Positions 9,938 through 23,457 of a DNA stretch of 64,000 bases are shown in pieces. The notes beneath the pieces were generated by a model. The model was not told the origin of the DNA. It searched no databases and saw only the letters and a program-made list of their open reading frames with translations. This DNA is from Agrostemma githago (lineage: Eukaryota > Streptophyta > Magnoliopsida > Caryophyllales > Caryophyllaceae). Numbering within the stretch: position 1 is the first letter of the stretch; each line of letters opens with the position of its first letter. The translations under genes and the position numbers were made by a program. The stretch covers positions 34,890,647 to 34,954,646 of the forward strand of contig OY288257.1 of the NCBI GenBank assembly GCA_958450325.1, written 5' to 3'.

Positions 9938-11557
9938 TGATGGGAAGGGATTTGTCGTGAATCCCAACCGTCAAATAAAACCGGCAAAACCTGACTAGGG
10001 TAGCTAGGGTAAGTCGGGTCGAATCCACAGGGACAGGAGGTCGGACTAGGGTATGCTACGGTCTAGGACTAGGTTCGAGACAAGCTATTCTAAGGAGGGG
10101 GAGACTAGGACTAAGCTAGGTCTAAAGCAAGAAAACAATCAAAGGAAACGGGCTAGGATTAGGTCGGGGTCAAAGGGGTAATGGAATGGTCAAGGGAGAA
10201 CTAGAGTGAAGGAGGTAGTAGGGTAATCTAGGTAATGCCCGGGCTCTCGCAACTTAGACTCACCTAGAGGTTCCACCTAAAACCCACCTTGGCGACACAA
10301 ACGACAAACGGGGTTACTAGCGTGATATCGGGGCCTAGGTCGCATCCGGGCTCTCGCAACTTAGACCGACCTAGGGGTCATCCTCACCGGGCTCTCGCAA
10401 CTTAATGAGGGAACCAAACCCACAAACAAACTATCACCCACAAGAGAAAAGCAAGAAAAACAAGCATATGCACATACTAGTCATTCAAGCATTTCAACAA
10501 ACATGTGATATGCATCAAACCAAGGGGAAACCCAAATCTTCCACCAACATCTCCAACAATCCCTTAATCATCCAATTAACACCCTAATCACCTTACTAAC
10601 CCTAGCAAGATACTACTCTAACATATCTATACTAAAACTAACACTAAGAAGAGAAATCAATTCAAACAACGAAACTAGCATAATGAAACTAACAAGAACT
10701 ATGAACTATGAGCAATCCACACAACAAAGATTCAACCTTTAATGAAAGAACAAGATTAAGAGAAAGGAAAAGAAGATTATACCTACTAACAAGATGAAAG
10801 GAAGAAGGAAACTTGCATAAATGAGAAAAACCCAAAACAAACATCCAAGTTTGTCAAGCTTGGTGGAGATCTTGAAGAATTCCCAAATTACAAGAGTTAA
10901 ACTAGGATTAGCGATAATCTAAAGGCTAATCTACACTAATCTATGCTAATCTATGCTAAAATAATCTAGGGTTTAGTCTAATATCCAAGGCATAAGCTTT
11001 ACATAACAAGGGAAGGGTATATATAGGGTTTAAGAATGGAAGGAGGTGAAAGGAAGTAGGCGCGGGTGAGCTGCAGCCCATCCCGGCCGGAAAGGGGTGG
11101 TCCCGGTCGGGACGGGGTCGGTCCCGGTCGGGAAGCCATGCTCCCGGTCGGGATGGGCCCTGGACAGGAGCCACCTCTTTTGTGCACCTCAACCGGGACC
11201 GGTTGAGGCCATACCCGTCGGGGATGAGTCTTGTAGGCCTCCTTTAAGCTTCTTTTGGTCCCTCCTTGCTTCTCATGGGTTTCTCGTCGATTCTTGGGAC
11301 TCGGGATCGGGTCTCGGAGGCTCGGGATTGGGTCGCGAGGTCGACTCCGAGGGATCAAGTCATCGTTCCTTAGTTTCGTTGGATCCAAAATGTGTATGTA
11401 TTGAGTCGGAATTGCTCCAACTCTTCCAAATCGGTCTCGGGAACCTGAAACGAGCTAAAGGAAGCATAAGTAGCCCATGAACCGCCCCCAAGGAGCGATT
11501 CCACAAGAAAAATGGGACCAAAAAACAACAAATAGGCACTACAAACTACACTTATCA
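9938..11557 (-). mobile_element. Solo LTR of the Athila/Tat-type family
   Basis: The plus strand begins TGATGGGAAGGGATT (reverse complement of the LTR 3' end) and finishes ACACTTATCA (reverse complement of the LTR start TGATAAGTGT). The 1,620-bp unit aligns in reverse with the LTRs at 1-3865 and 23458-24530. It has no internal region and is flanked by a 5-bp TSD, the product of LTR-LTR recombination. Its TATA-like sequence is at 11018-11026 and its palindrome array at about 11078-11225. It also contains repeated 'gggctctcgcaactta' motifs (10240-10405), matched by 'taagttgcgagagc' motifs at 3450-3500. Confidence 0.88.
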
Positions 11558-11562
11558 CGTGT
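11558..11562. repeat. TSD CGTGT, right copy (solo LTR)
   Basis: It matches 9933-9937 exactly. Confidence 0.8.
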
Positions 11563-12163
11563 ACTATTCTGTCATGTGTGATTTACCGGTGTTCCGTGTA
11601 ATGTCCCGCAGCTAGGCGTGAAATTCGTGTTGCCTGTACTTTGCTAACTCACTGCAAGCTATATACAGACGTCCGTCATTTGTACACTGAACTGACTGTA
11701 ACACCCAATGAACGTGAGATAATGAAATTATGTGCACTCGTATAGTACAGTAACGTTTTTGCTCAGCGTTCCTTGCTACCTATCCTTTAAATTGGCTGTA
11801 AAAATGGTGATCGCTGCCATTTCCAGCTGCAATCAGAAATCTTGGTGTTCCGGAGCACTAAGTTACCAAAATGCAGTCATCCCTATACATCCAAGACTAC
11901 TGAAGAGCACGTCACCAAGCGCAGCGTTGCGACGGCATAACATAGGAGAACGATCGCTCATTGCATGAAATTATAACACACGTTTACTAGACAAATAGCA
12001 GTCGTAGTTCTATTTAATCAGAATAATAAGTGCACAATATCACATCACCCAGTAGACACTCGCAGTATGGGTGTCTAAAACAAACAGGACAGACCCGCCT
12101 CTGCGGTGGCTACCTACACAGCTTCAGTCTGAGGTCCACCGGTTCGTCAACTACAGCACGACA

Positions 12164-12698
12164 TCAGTCATCCTCTGAAGAAGTGCAGATCGGTGAAATC
12201 TCTTCCATGTAGTCAACGATTAGATCGGTTATAGTAAGCTCCTCCTGCGGAAGTAGCACGCCCCCTCCATCGCCACAGAGCTCCAGCACAAACCGCCACT
12301 GGAAAACGTCCTGAAGTCTCTTGAACAGCCCGATCACATCAGCTTTGAAATGGTCAAGCTTCTCAGCTTTAATGTCAACTGTATCTGCACAGCATAGTGA
12401 GCAGTCCAAACAGTGTTAAAACAAGGGCCATGAGAAACATGAAAAAACTAACACCGGAGTATCGGGTACCTCTTGACACATTCTCGTCAGGAACTCGAAC
12501 AGAGGCAGGAGTAGAAGATTTGAAGATTATTCTGCGTATGATGGAGAACGATTGTTCCCGTCGAAGAAGCCGTAGTATGGTTTCAGGGACTACGATGTTA
12601 GTCAGTCGTTCGTACAGCAACTGAATTTCGTAAGTAATCTTGTCAATTCGCGATTGGTAGTAGTGAACAGCATCAACGTTGGACATGGGTCCGGACAT
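12164..12698 (-). CDS. Unknown two-exon gene, predicted ~150-aa protein
   Basis: Exon 1 is 12698-12470 and exon 2 is 12384-12164. The inferred donor (AG|GTACCC) and acceptor (TGTGCAG|AT) join codons in phase, giving a D-T-V-D junction. The unspliced frame would instead run into a hydrophobic stretch typical of translated intron. The N-terminal part has heptad-like spacing of Leu/Ile (KITYEIQLLYERL, ILRLLRREQ), suggesting a short coiled coil. The C-terminus is acidic (TSSEDD). I recognise no family. It could be a Helitron accessory gene or a captured gene fragment. Confidence 0.4.
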
Positions 12699-12983
12699 TC
12701 TCTGCTCTGGTTCCTGCTTACTATCGAGTCTCTACACTCTTGGTTGTGGCGCTCCTTCTGTTAATTCATGTTAATGTCACAGCCGAATCAAACAATTCAA
12801 GATTGAGACAATACAGAACTATGATCAATATTCTAATACCGAAAACCAAAGCTGCAGTCACCTCTAGACATTTAAGCCAACTAGAAAGGGTCTGCGACAT
12901 TAAAACCAATCAAAACGGTCCACGTATAAGACCAATCCACGAAAACCAAGAACCAGAACAGCAGTCGTCCCTATACACCTAGA

Positions 12984-12988
12984 GACAA
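12984..12988. repeat. TSD GACAA, left copy (LARD)
   Basis: GACAA lies directly before the 5' LTR and recurs at 23209-23213 directly after the 3' LTR. Confidence 0.9.
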
Positions 12989-15900
12989 TGTAACACCCCT
13001 GAGTTTGTAAATAAATTAATTAAAGTTTTATTCATATTTTTATTTCATTTTAAGATTTAACTCGTAATTCTTAAAAAATTTATAGAACGAATTTATCGTT
13101 TAATCGTTTTAAACTCCTAAAACTCCATTTGACTCGGAAACTCTCCTTATATTTAAAACATATTTTTATTTCTATTTCGATTCATTTTATACATTTAATT
13201 TAATTCTTATCGAAAGTGTATCTCGACGATTTAAATTCTAAAGTCTTTTTATTTATTTATATTTAAGCTCGAGTTTTCTATTTTTCGGCTCGAAGCTCAT
13301 TTATATTAAGTTTTGTCAAAACATCTATTATTTTTCCTCGAGAAATCAATTTAATTCACTATATCGAATATTTATTATTTTTCGGGAAATACTATTTCAT
13401 TGTCTAATTACTTATTTTCATAAACTTCATTTTCGCCTCGAATACTTTATTTACTCATTTTTATTTAGCCAACCCAATTATTTTATAAACTCATTTTAAT
13501 TCGATCATGGGCCAGTCAACTTATCGTTACGGAGTTCGTCTCCTACCTGATTCATTTCATTATCCGTATACAACGTATACATTTTGTCTCGGTATTCGTA
13601 CACTTTTTGGTGAGTTACATTCATTCCACTTAGTGATTACGTTCAACCATATTTAGTGACTCATTCACCCGTGTGATTCATCTCCCTTGGGCTCCTCTCA
13701 ATTCCACCGCTTCACTCCCATCTTACTTTTCCCCTTCCTCTTTTATTGACATTCCTCTCCCCTGTCCTCTTTTCTACTTCCTCCGCTCTCCATTCCAACC
13801 AATCAGTCGTCCTCTTTCGTAAGCTCTTCCTACTTTTTTCGTTTTCTTCGTTTTTGACCCTTCACCATCTTCATCAATCTCATCAGCCTGCTGCTGCTGC
13901 TTCTCTTTGCTGCTGGTTCTGTTGCTGTCGACTTGTTTGTGCAGTTGGTACGTTTTCGCTGCTGCTGCGTGTTACTTCTGTTGTCACGTTTTGCTGTTGC
14001 GGTTTTCTTCTTCTTCTTCTTCTTCTTCTTCTTCTTCTTCTTCTTCTTCTTTGTCTTTGCTGCTGTTCCGTGTTGCAATTGCCACTGTTCTGTTTCTCGT
14101 TGCTGCTGTGCATCGATTTTAATCAGTCTTTTCTTCTCTGTTTGGTTCCTCTTTTTCTCCTCTGCATCTATGTCGCTTTTATTTGTGCTGCTGCTGCTGA
14201 TTTCGGTTCCTTCTTTCGCTTCTTCTCCTCCTGTGTCCTCATTCTTATTCTTCTTCCTTCTTCGCTGCTTTCTCTGCTACTGCTGTTGTTATTTGTACTC
14301 GTATGTGCCTCTTTCCGACGTTGTTTCATTCGTGATTTTTATGATCATCTCCGGTTTCGTTCCATCTTCTATACTATTCATTTTTCGTCGCATTTCTGCT
14401 GCTGTGTATGTCGATTTAGTCTCGTTTCTCATCTTCCCTTTTTCCGGTCTTCTCTCGTTTTCTGTCTCGACTTTCGGGTCGTTCTTGTTACTTGTGTTCT
14501 TCTGCCATTGCTGCTGCGTTTTACACCTGCTGTGGCGCTTGTACGGTTACGTTTGTGCTGTTCACTGCTGCTTTTTTCGTTGTTTTGTTTGCATCGTACT
14601 GCTACTGTTGTTTCGTGGCTGCTGTATGTATCCATCTTCGGCTCGTTCTTTCCCGTTGTTTGTGTCATCCATATTATACTTCTATCAAATTCTCCACAAA
14701 CCGATCCCTCTTTTACTTTGTTTCTCTTCAACGTATATTCCGCAGGAATTCCCAATGTTCCTCCTCCGCCCTCATTAAACGCTCCGTTCAGCTTCGAGTT
14801 TTCTTGGATTTCGTGAAGACGCAACTGAGGACATGTACTGGACCATTTTGGGATATCGACTCAAGGTAACTTTAGGACGTGACTCGATTTTATATCGTAT
14901 GTTTGAGTAGTAGTATGTATTAAATATTTTAAATTTCGGTTTTCTAATTTTAGCTATATATTATTGCTAATTATATTAATTTTAAATCGTATTTATAAAT
15001 ATTTTACAAGTTTTCGATATCGTTTTACAAATCGTTAGTAATTTAATTATTTACGATCGTTATAATATTTTGTTGGTTATCGTGACACTAGTAACTAAAT
15101 AATGTCGATTTCATATTTTCGTCCTATTTCGTTAATTTATAATTTTCACTCAAAATCATATTTTTATATTTTAATCGAAATTTGTATACTTGTTAATAAA
15201 TTAATTTTTGTTTTACGATTTATTCTAATAAATGAGAAAATAGTCGATTTGTTTTAAATATATTTTTAGTCGAGACTATTCTCACTAATAATTTCTTATT
15301 TGTCTACAATTGACTATTTTTAGTAAAATCCGTATTATTTATTAATAGGAGATATTTGTTAAAAATAATTTGAAAGCTTTATAAAATCTCGTTTAGTTTA
15401 TAAAACTCGTCGACTCGATTAATTTTGGATGTCGTTTTTCTTAAAATATCTCATTTCTAAAATTTATAGTTTTAACTCGATTTCCTAATTATTTATAAAA
15501 TACTATATATTGACTTATTATATTTTATTTATATTTTGAGTAACGAATTTAGAAATATAATAAAGTTACGATAACGACGATAATAATAAAACGTTAATTT
15601 CGTTAGAAAAGCTATTTTTATACATTTCACTCATTTTAATCACTTACGTATTTCTATAACAATATTTCTATTTTAAATAAGTTTCTAAAAATAGTAAGCT
15701 TCTATTTATAGAAAGTTTCCGTTTTAATATAAAATGTTTATTCCTTTTATCCTCACATTATTATAATGATTATATTTATTTTGAATATCAATAATGGCTT
15801 TGTTTTGGAGTTATGGAATATAGTCAAGTGTGGGGTTAGAGTAATATAGTCTGGGATGTACGTTTTTGCCATTAGCTATAAAGCCGCTATGCCTATTTGG

Positions 15901-16660
15901 GGCGCATTTGGTCGTTGAACTGGGCGTAGTTTCGCCCAGGAGAGTGTATGTTTTGACCTTAAGCTAAATATCGCATCGTGTTAGTCGCCGTCAGCTGAAC
16001 TAGACATATTTGTTGTCTAGGAGGGGTGTGCACTACTTAAACCAGGACCTCGTTGCACGCAGTCCTGTTATAGTTGAGTTGCCTAGTTAGAGACTGGATT
16101 CTGTTATGAGTTAAGTCTACAGTTCTCGAAGCTAGTTTCTAGTATTATCCTAGTGAAAGTCTAGCCTTGTGCACACTGATCGAATTTCCATAACGCCCTT
16201 TTTGAATATTATTATTATCGATTGATTTTGACTTGCAGGTTGGCAAGTGCTTTAAGTTTCGTTGAAAACTTATTTTTATTATATCGTTTTAATGTTTTCT
16301 CTTTTTAAATATTTTGATATAATAATACTATTATTTTTCCATATGGTATAATATGGCTGGGAGAACGTCCGAGTTACTCCCCACTGACGTGGCTGTTATG
16401 TTTATAACATGACAGGTATTTGCTGCTGGGTTTTGGATGTGAGCTAGCGAGTAACGTGGATCTTACTCTTTCTTCATTCATGTTTATTTATGGATTTGTA
16501 TAACCCTGTTTGGAGAATTTTCTTTTAGCCCTTTTGTAAAAAGAGGCCTTTGTATTGACTTACCATTTCTTTTAATAAGATATAGTTTGTCAGTGTGTTT
16601 TAATCCCAACTCTACAGTGTTTCCGCCACTGTATTGCGTTATAATTTCTAGGGGATTACA
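12989..16660 (+). repeat. 5' LTR of the LARD
   Basis: It starts TGTAACACCCC and ends GGGGATTACA, immediately before the PBS. A pyrimidine- and TGC/TTC-rich block (13680-14820) includes a (TTC)n microsatellite of about 16 units at 14005-14052. This block makes long Leu/Cys/Phe-rich open frames that I regard as non-coding. The remainder is AT-rich. Confidence 0.92.
14005..14052 (+). repeat. (TTC)n microsatellite in the 5' LTR
   Basis: About 16 uninterrupted TTC units. The same run in the 3' LTR (20558-20598) is two units shorter, a length change since insertion. Confidence 0.85.
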
Positions 16661-16673
16661 GTTGGTATCAGAG
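16661..16673 (+). promoter_or_regulatory. Primer binding site of the LARD (tRNA-Met type)
   Basis: GTTGGTATCAGAG follows the LTR end. TTGGTATCAGAGC is the usual PBS complementary to initiator tRNA-Met in chromoviruses. Confidence 0.85.
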
Positions 16674-19528
16674 CATTGTTGCTCCCGACGCTTACACCTG
16701 ATTCTAGGAAAAGTACTCGTAAATGATTTGAACATTAAAAAAGTATTAGTGAGAGATGGGTAGAAACAAAATAAGGACTTAACTGTTAGGTTTATATGTT
16801 ATTGTAACTCAATGATTAGCATTGAATATTTGTTGCTTTTGTCTGGAAGAAGATGAATGAACAAGATGTATATATGATGCTGCTCCGGATCGGGACAAGA
16901 GCTACTTAGAACTCTCAACGCCTGTTGACTCGAGTGGACAACTTGGTGCTCCAAGAAAGATGTCGTGGGTGACTTTTCAGCTCCGATTTAGTTTGCTCAA
17001 GCTACAGGCCAGATGATCAAGAGTAGATTCCTGTTCCATGATGTTGCAGTAGATCCAGCTGGGGCGGCCCAAGACTTGCGTGCTCGTTCCTCTACAAGAA
17101 GATGAGGTAATCCATTTAGTTCCTTTGTGGAACCTTAGAGGCCCGAAGATTCTCTTCTCGTTTTAGGTCTCTATCATCTAGAATTATTGATTCTTTTCGT
17201 CTTGCTTCTGCTTCTTCCAATTCTTCTCTTTTATATTCTCATCTTTATTCCCTTGGTCTATCCGTGTTCTATTCTTCTATTCTACCATCTTTCTCTTGAG
17301 ATTCTTTGGTTAGACTAGATTCTGTCTTACTGAACCCCGTGTTATAGATGTTTGAGATTTAGTAAACCCTTGTTACCTGATTTGAGGATTGTGAGTCTAC
17401 CCTATCTTCTAAGCAAGTGAGAAATTCTTGAGGAATGACTTGAATGGTATTAATTAATTAATGGAATTAGGTTGATACTTTAGACACTGAACCTTGGGTT
17501 ATAGGTTACTTTGACTATGTTGGAGTACTTAGAGTTGAATATATTTTGGAGTAGTAAGAGTATATCATATTTGATGGATGTAGTGTAACCGATAATATTA
17601 CCTTGGGATTTTTACCTAATGTTTTTGATGGATGCATCGCAAACATTTGGGATCATAGAGTATTGGTTAAAGTGTTAGCCTGAGTGTTGTGGTACCATTG
17701 AAGGTTTTTATTAATGTCGTTTGAGATTTTGGTGGACATAGATCTTCCGTGTTTCTTAAGGATTAGATCGTTGATCGTTGTTTAAGGTTGTTACCTATGA
17801 ACTTTGGAGTGGAGTGATCTAACTTGGATAAATTGTTGTTAACCTTGAATAGGAGAAACTTATTGCACAATTAGAGGTTGGATTTATCGCGTTGTTTTGA
17901 GGAATGCTTAATGCGAATCATCTTGATGGATTTATAGTTCAGAAACCTTAGACCAACGAGATTGTGGTTTCGTTGAGTTATTAAATATTTTGTGGTTGCA
18001 CCATTACGATTAGAAATTTGATGGACTTCTCAGAAACATTAATCGAATGATGTGTTTGAAGATGTGAGTGTTCGCGCCATTACCTATAGGTTTGAGCGTG
18101 TTTGAGGATTCATAGTACTTTTCCAAGTTCTGTACTTGTGGCTTATTAAACATGTTGGTGATCATTTTTTGAGGATTTCGTACCCGAGCATTGTTAAATT
18201 GGTGGACCTTGTTTAGAGTTTCTTACTCGAGAAATTTGGAGTATACCTCGAGTTCAAACCTTATGAGCTTTGAATTTAGGAGCCTTATCGATCAGTGTTT
18301 GGGTGTGTTAGGTTTACCGTGGAATCTTAACTGATGAGATTAAATTCTAAAGCATTGTGGATTAGTATCGTGTCATTTGAACGATTGGATAGTCACGTTA
18401 GACATTTTTGGAGATTGTGACTGAGTAGTACCACCTAGTGCCTCATATTGGACTTCAAGTATTTGATGGAAATTAGGAACTCGTGTTGTAGGAGTCGTAC
18501 CAGGAATCTCAAGATGGTTAATTTATTCTATAATCCTTGAGAGATCTATTGGACTCTCAATTTCGTTCCTCCCCTTAGCTTTTCTTAAATCCTGCTGCTT
18601 CTTCTTCGGCCAATCCCCTTCGACTTCTTTATCGGGATTGAAAAGTTTTGTTTCGATTTGTCGTTGACTTTGACTCTATTTATCCGTTTATCTTTTCCCC
18701 GAACTTATGTTATGAAAAATTAGACTAATTTACAAATTTTGATTTTCATGAAAATTTAACTTTTCCAGGCATAATTTTAAATTTTAAAACTCCCTGTTTT
18801 GTAAAAACTTGAGCAACTTAAACTTTTCGGCTATCGTGAAATTTTAACATTCCGAGTTTTAAATTTCAAAACTTTGTGCTTCGTTTTGTTTTATTTTTGT
18901 TGAAAACATATATATAGTCCTGTTTCAAAATGCCTTAAGACTTTATTTTAAGGTGTTTCGAGATTGTTTCAAATTTAAATTTTTAAGCGTGTTTAAATTT
19001 TACGGAAACTTTTATAATTGCTAATATTTTAATTTCTATAAGATTATCATGATTAATCGATTTAACATTTTTTGAAAAACATCGTATGTCTAAGTTTTTG
19101 TTTTATCTTCGATAGACTTTAAATTGTTATTGAAAATGTTTGACGAATAGTTCGATTTTCATTTACTCACTACAAAGTTTGATTTCTCAAAAATTTGGTT
19201 TGGTCTTAAAACAAAATATTGACGAATTTCTTAATCAAAACGTTTTATTGTTACTTTGAAAATATATGGGTACTCTCCCCCTCGAGCTCGTTTACAATTT
19301 TATTAATTTAAATGATTTTAAACTTTGGGTAACCGAGCCTAAATTATCTTGAAATAACTTTGGTCTTCTATTTCGATTTCATATCACGTTTGAAGTTGTA
19401 ATATTTTTTTTTTAAAAAAACCGAGATTGTGATGCTAGTTAAGCAATCTCTTTTTGTTCAAGTGATATGACCTTGTTTTCCTTTCTATTATCTTGTTTAT
19501 GTTAGTTTCAAGGACGAAACTTCTTTTT
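16674..19528 (+). other. Internal region of the LARD, non-coding
   Basis: About 2.9 kb without any plausible gag, protease or polymerase frame. All three forward frames are closed by many stops. An AT-rich part lies at 18690-19430. I see no captured gene. Confidence 0.75.
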
Positions 19529-19540
19529 AGTGGGGAAGAT
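19529..19540 (+). promoter_or_regulatory. Polypurine tract of the LARD
   Basis: AGTGGGGAAGAT abuts the 3' LTR start and is the expected plus-strand primer. Confidence 0.75.
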
Positions 19541-22500
19541 TGTAACACCCCTGAGTTTGTAAATAAATTAATTAAAGTTTTATTCGTATTTTTATTTCAT
19601 TTTAAGATTTAACTCGTAATTCTTAAAAAATTTATAGAACGAATTTATCGTTTAATCGTTTTAAACTCCTAAAGTTTCCATTTGACTCGGAAACTCTCCT
19701 TATATTTAAAACATATTTTTATTTCTATTTCGATTCATTTTATACATTTAATTTAATTCTTAACGAAAGTGTATCTCGACGATTTAAATTCTAAAGTCTT
19801 TTTATTTATTTATATTTAAGCTCGAGTTTTCTATTTTTCGGCTCGAAGCTCATTTATATTAAGTTTTGTCAAAACATCTATTATTTTTCCTCGAGAAATC
19901 AATTTAATTCACTATATCGAATATTTATTATTTTTCGGGAAATACTATTTCATCGTCTAATTACTTATTTTCATAAACTTCATTTTCGTCTCGAATACTT
20001 TATTTACTCATTTTTATTTAGCCAACCCAATTATTTTATAAACTCGTTTTAATTCGATCATGGGTCAGTCAACTTATCGTTACGGAGTTCGTCTCCTACC
20101 TGATTCATTTCATTATCCGTATACAACGTATACATTTTGTCTCGGTATTCGTACACTTTTTGGTGAGTTACATTCATTCCACTTAGTGATTACGTTCAAC
20201 CATATTTAGTGACTCATTCACCCGTGTGATTCATCTCCCTTGGGCTCCTCTCAATTCCACCGCTTCACTCCCATCTTACTTTTCCCCTTCCTCTTTTATT
20301 GACATTCCTCTCCCCTGTCCTCTTTTCTACTTCCTCCGCTCTCCATTCCAACCAATCAGTCGTCCTCTTTCGTAAGCTCTTCCTACTTTTTTCGTTTTCT
20401 TCGTTTTTGACCGTTCACCATCTTCATCAATCTCATCAGCCTGCTGCTGCTGCTGCTCTTTGCTGCTGGTTCTGTTGCTGTCGACTTGTTTGTGCAGTTG
20501 GTACGTTTTCGCTGCTGCTGCGTGTTACTTCTGTTGTCACGTTTTGCTGTTGCGGTTTTCTTCTTCTTCTTCTTCTTCTTCTTCTTCTTCTTCTTCTTTG
20601 TCTTTGCTGCTGTTCCGTGTTGCAATTGCCACTGTTATGTTTCTCGTTGCTGCTGTGCATCGATTTTAATCAGTCTTTTCTTCTCTGTTTGGTTCCTCTT
20701 TTTCTCCTCTGCATCTATGTCGCTATTATTTGTGCTGCTGCTGCTGATTTCGGTTCCTTCTTTCGCTTCTTCTCCTCCTGTGTCCTCATTCTTATTCTTC
20801 TTCCTTCTTCGCTGCTTTCTCTGCTACTGCTGTTGTTATTTGCACTCGTATGTGCCTCTTTCCGACGTTGTTTCATTCGTGATTTTTATGATCATCTCCG
20901 GTTTCGTTCCATCTTCTATACTATTCACTTTTCGTCGCATTTCTGCTGCTGTGTATGTCGATTTTGGTCTCGTTTCTCATCTTCCCTTTTTCCGGTCTTC
21001 TCTCGTTTTCTGTCTCGACTTTCGGGTCGTTCTTGTTACTTGTGTTCTTCTGCCATTGCTGCTGCGTTTTACACCTGCTGTGGCGCTTGTACGGTTACGT
21101 TTGTGCTGTTCGCTGCTGCTTTTTCCGTTGTTTTGTTTGCATCGTACTGCTACTGTTGTTTCGTGGCTGCTGTATGTATCCATCTTCGGCTCGTTCTTTC
21201 CCGTTGTTTGTGTCATCCATATTATACTTCTATCAAATTCTCCACAAACCGATCCCTCTTTTACTTTGTTTCTCTTCAACGTATATTCCGCAGGAATTCC
21301 CAATGTTCCTCCTCCGCCCTCATTAAACGCTCCGTTCAGCTTCGAGTTTTTTTGGATTTCATGAAGACGCAACTGAGGACATGTACTGGACCATTTTGGG
21401 ATATCGACTCAAGGTAACTTTAGGACGTGACTCGATTTTATATCGTATGTTTGAGTAGTAGTATGTATTAAATATTTTAAATTTCGGTTTTCTAATTTTA
21501 GCTATATATTATTGCTAATAATATTAATTTTATATCGTATTTATAAATATTTTACAAGTTTTCGATATCGTTTTACAAATCGTTAGTAATTTAATTATTT
21601 ACGATCGTTATAATATTTTGTTGGTTATCGTGACACTAGTAACTAAATAATGTCGATTTCATATTTTCGTCCTATTTCGTTAATTTATAATTTTCACTCA
21701 AAATCATATTTTTATATTTTAATCGAAATTTGTATACTTGTTAATAAATTAATTTTTGTTTTACGATTTATTCTAATAAATGAGAAAATAGTCGATTTGT
21801 TTTAAATATATTTTTAGTCGAGACTATTCTCACTAATAATTTCTTATTTGTCTACAATTGACTATTTTTAGTAAAATCCGTATTATTTATTAATAGAAGA
21901 TATTTGTAAAAAATAATTTGAAAGCTTTATAAAATCTCGTTTAGTTTATAAAACTCGTCGACTCGATTAATTTTGGATGTCGTTTTTCTTAAAATATCTC
22001 ATTTCTAAAATTTATAGTTTTAACTCGATTTCCTAATTATTTATAAAATACTATATGTTGACTTATTATATTTTATTTATATTTTGAGTAACGAATTTAG
22101 AAATATAATAAAGTTACGATAACGACGATAATAATAAAATGTTAATTTCGTTAGAAATGCTATTTTTATACATTTCACTCATTTTAATCACTTACGTATT
22201 TCTATAACAATATTTCTATTTTAAGTAAGTTTCTAAAAATAGTAAGCTTCTATTTATAGAAAGTTTCCGTTTTAATATAAAATGTTTATTCCTTCTATCC
22301 TCACATTATTATAATGATTATATTTATTTTGAATATCGATAATGGCTTTGTTTTGGAGTTATGGAATATAATCAAGTGTGGGGTTAGAGTAATATAGTCT
22401 GGGATGTACGTTTTTGCCATCAGCTATAAAGCCGGTGTGCCTATTTGGGGCGCATTTGGTCATTGAACTGGGCGTAGTTTCGTCCAGGAGAGTGTATGTT

Positions 22501-23208
22501 TTGACCTTAAGCTAGATATCGCATCGTGTTAGTCGCCGTCAGCTGAACTGGACATATTTGTTGTCTAGGAGGGGTGTGCACTACTTAAACCAGGACCTCG
22601 TTGCACGCAGTCCTGTTATAGTTGAGTTGCCTAGTTAGAGACTGGATTCTGTTATGAGTTAAGTCTACAGTTCTCGAAGCTAGTTTCTAGTATTATCCTA
22701 GTGAAAGTCTAGCCTTGTGCACACTGATCGAATTTCCATAACGCCATTTTTGAATATTATTATTATCGATTGATTTTGACTTGCAGGTTGGCAAGTGCTT
22801 TAAGTTTCGTTGAAAACTTATTTTTATTATATCGTTTTAATGTTTTCTCTTTTTAAATATTTTGATATAATAATACTATTATTTTTCCATATGGTATAAT
22901 ATGGCTGGGAGAACGTCCGAGTTACTCCCCACTGACGTGGCTGTTATGTTTATAACATGACAGGTATTTGCTGCTGGGTTTTGGGTGTGAGCTAGCGAGT
23001 AACGTGGATCTTACTCTTTCTTCATTCATGTTTATTTATGGATTTGTATAACCCTGTTTGGAGAATTTTCTTTTAGCTCTTTTGTAAAAAGAGGCCTTTG
23101 TATTGACTTACCATTTCTTTTAATAAGATATAGTTTGTCAGTGTGTTTTAATCCCAACTCTACAGTGTTTCCGCCACTGTATTGCGTTATAATTTCTAGG
23201 GGATTACA
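19541..23208 (+). repeat. 3' LTR of the LARD
   Basis: Near-identical copy of 12989-16660. Differences are mostly single transitions, a two-unit TTC change and a small indel near 19673. Confidence 0.92.
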
Positions 23209-23213
23209 GACAA
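23209..23213. repeat. TSD GACAA, right copy (LARD)
   Basis: It matches 12984-12988. Confidence 0.9.
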
Positions 23214-23457
23214 CGATAAGGCCTGTTCCAGAACACGACAGTACAAAGCCCCAACACAACTGGAGAGCGATACAAAGTGAGGACAGAAAAGACATCCCCG
23301 ATCAGACTGGTGCAGTACATCCTCAAACTCCCCAGAAATCCCCAAATTAACTGCAGATTCAGGTTCCGAGCCTTACAAAATTCCCCTAAACTCGACAGAA
23401 CTTGAGACCGTAGAAGATTGGTAAACCGTAAATCAGGTAGGATTCCCCTAAACCCAC
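23214..23457. other. Short pre-insertion spacer
   Basis: 244 bp between the LARD and the inverted LTR pair. With the LARD removed it continues the sequence ending at 12983. No gene seen. Confidence 0.5.

Larger units (their letters stand above)
12989..23208 (+). mobile_element. LARD-like non-autonomous LTR retrotransposon, 10.2 kb
   Basis: Two LTRs of 3,672 and 3,668 bp flank a 2,880-bp interior with no gag or pol ORF. The element has TGTAACACCC...GATTACA ends, a tRNA-Met-type PBS, a polypurine tract and a 5-bp TSD. Long LTRs starting TGTAACACCC with a TTGGTATCAGAGC PBS are typical of the Tekay/Del chromovirus lineage. Without coding capacity it fits a large retrotransposon derivative mobilised in trans. 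By eye the LTRs differ at about 40-45 positions (1-1.5%), so the insertion is recent. Confidence 0.92.

Noticed and set aside
13746..14816. Long Leu/Cys/Phe/Ser-rich open frames (356 aa) in the LARD 5' LTR, repeated at 20299-21417
   Set aside because: They arise from a pyrimidine-rich TTC/TGC-repeat tract open in several frames at once; there is no domain, and frames differ between the two LTRs.
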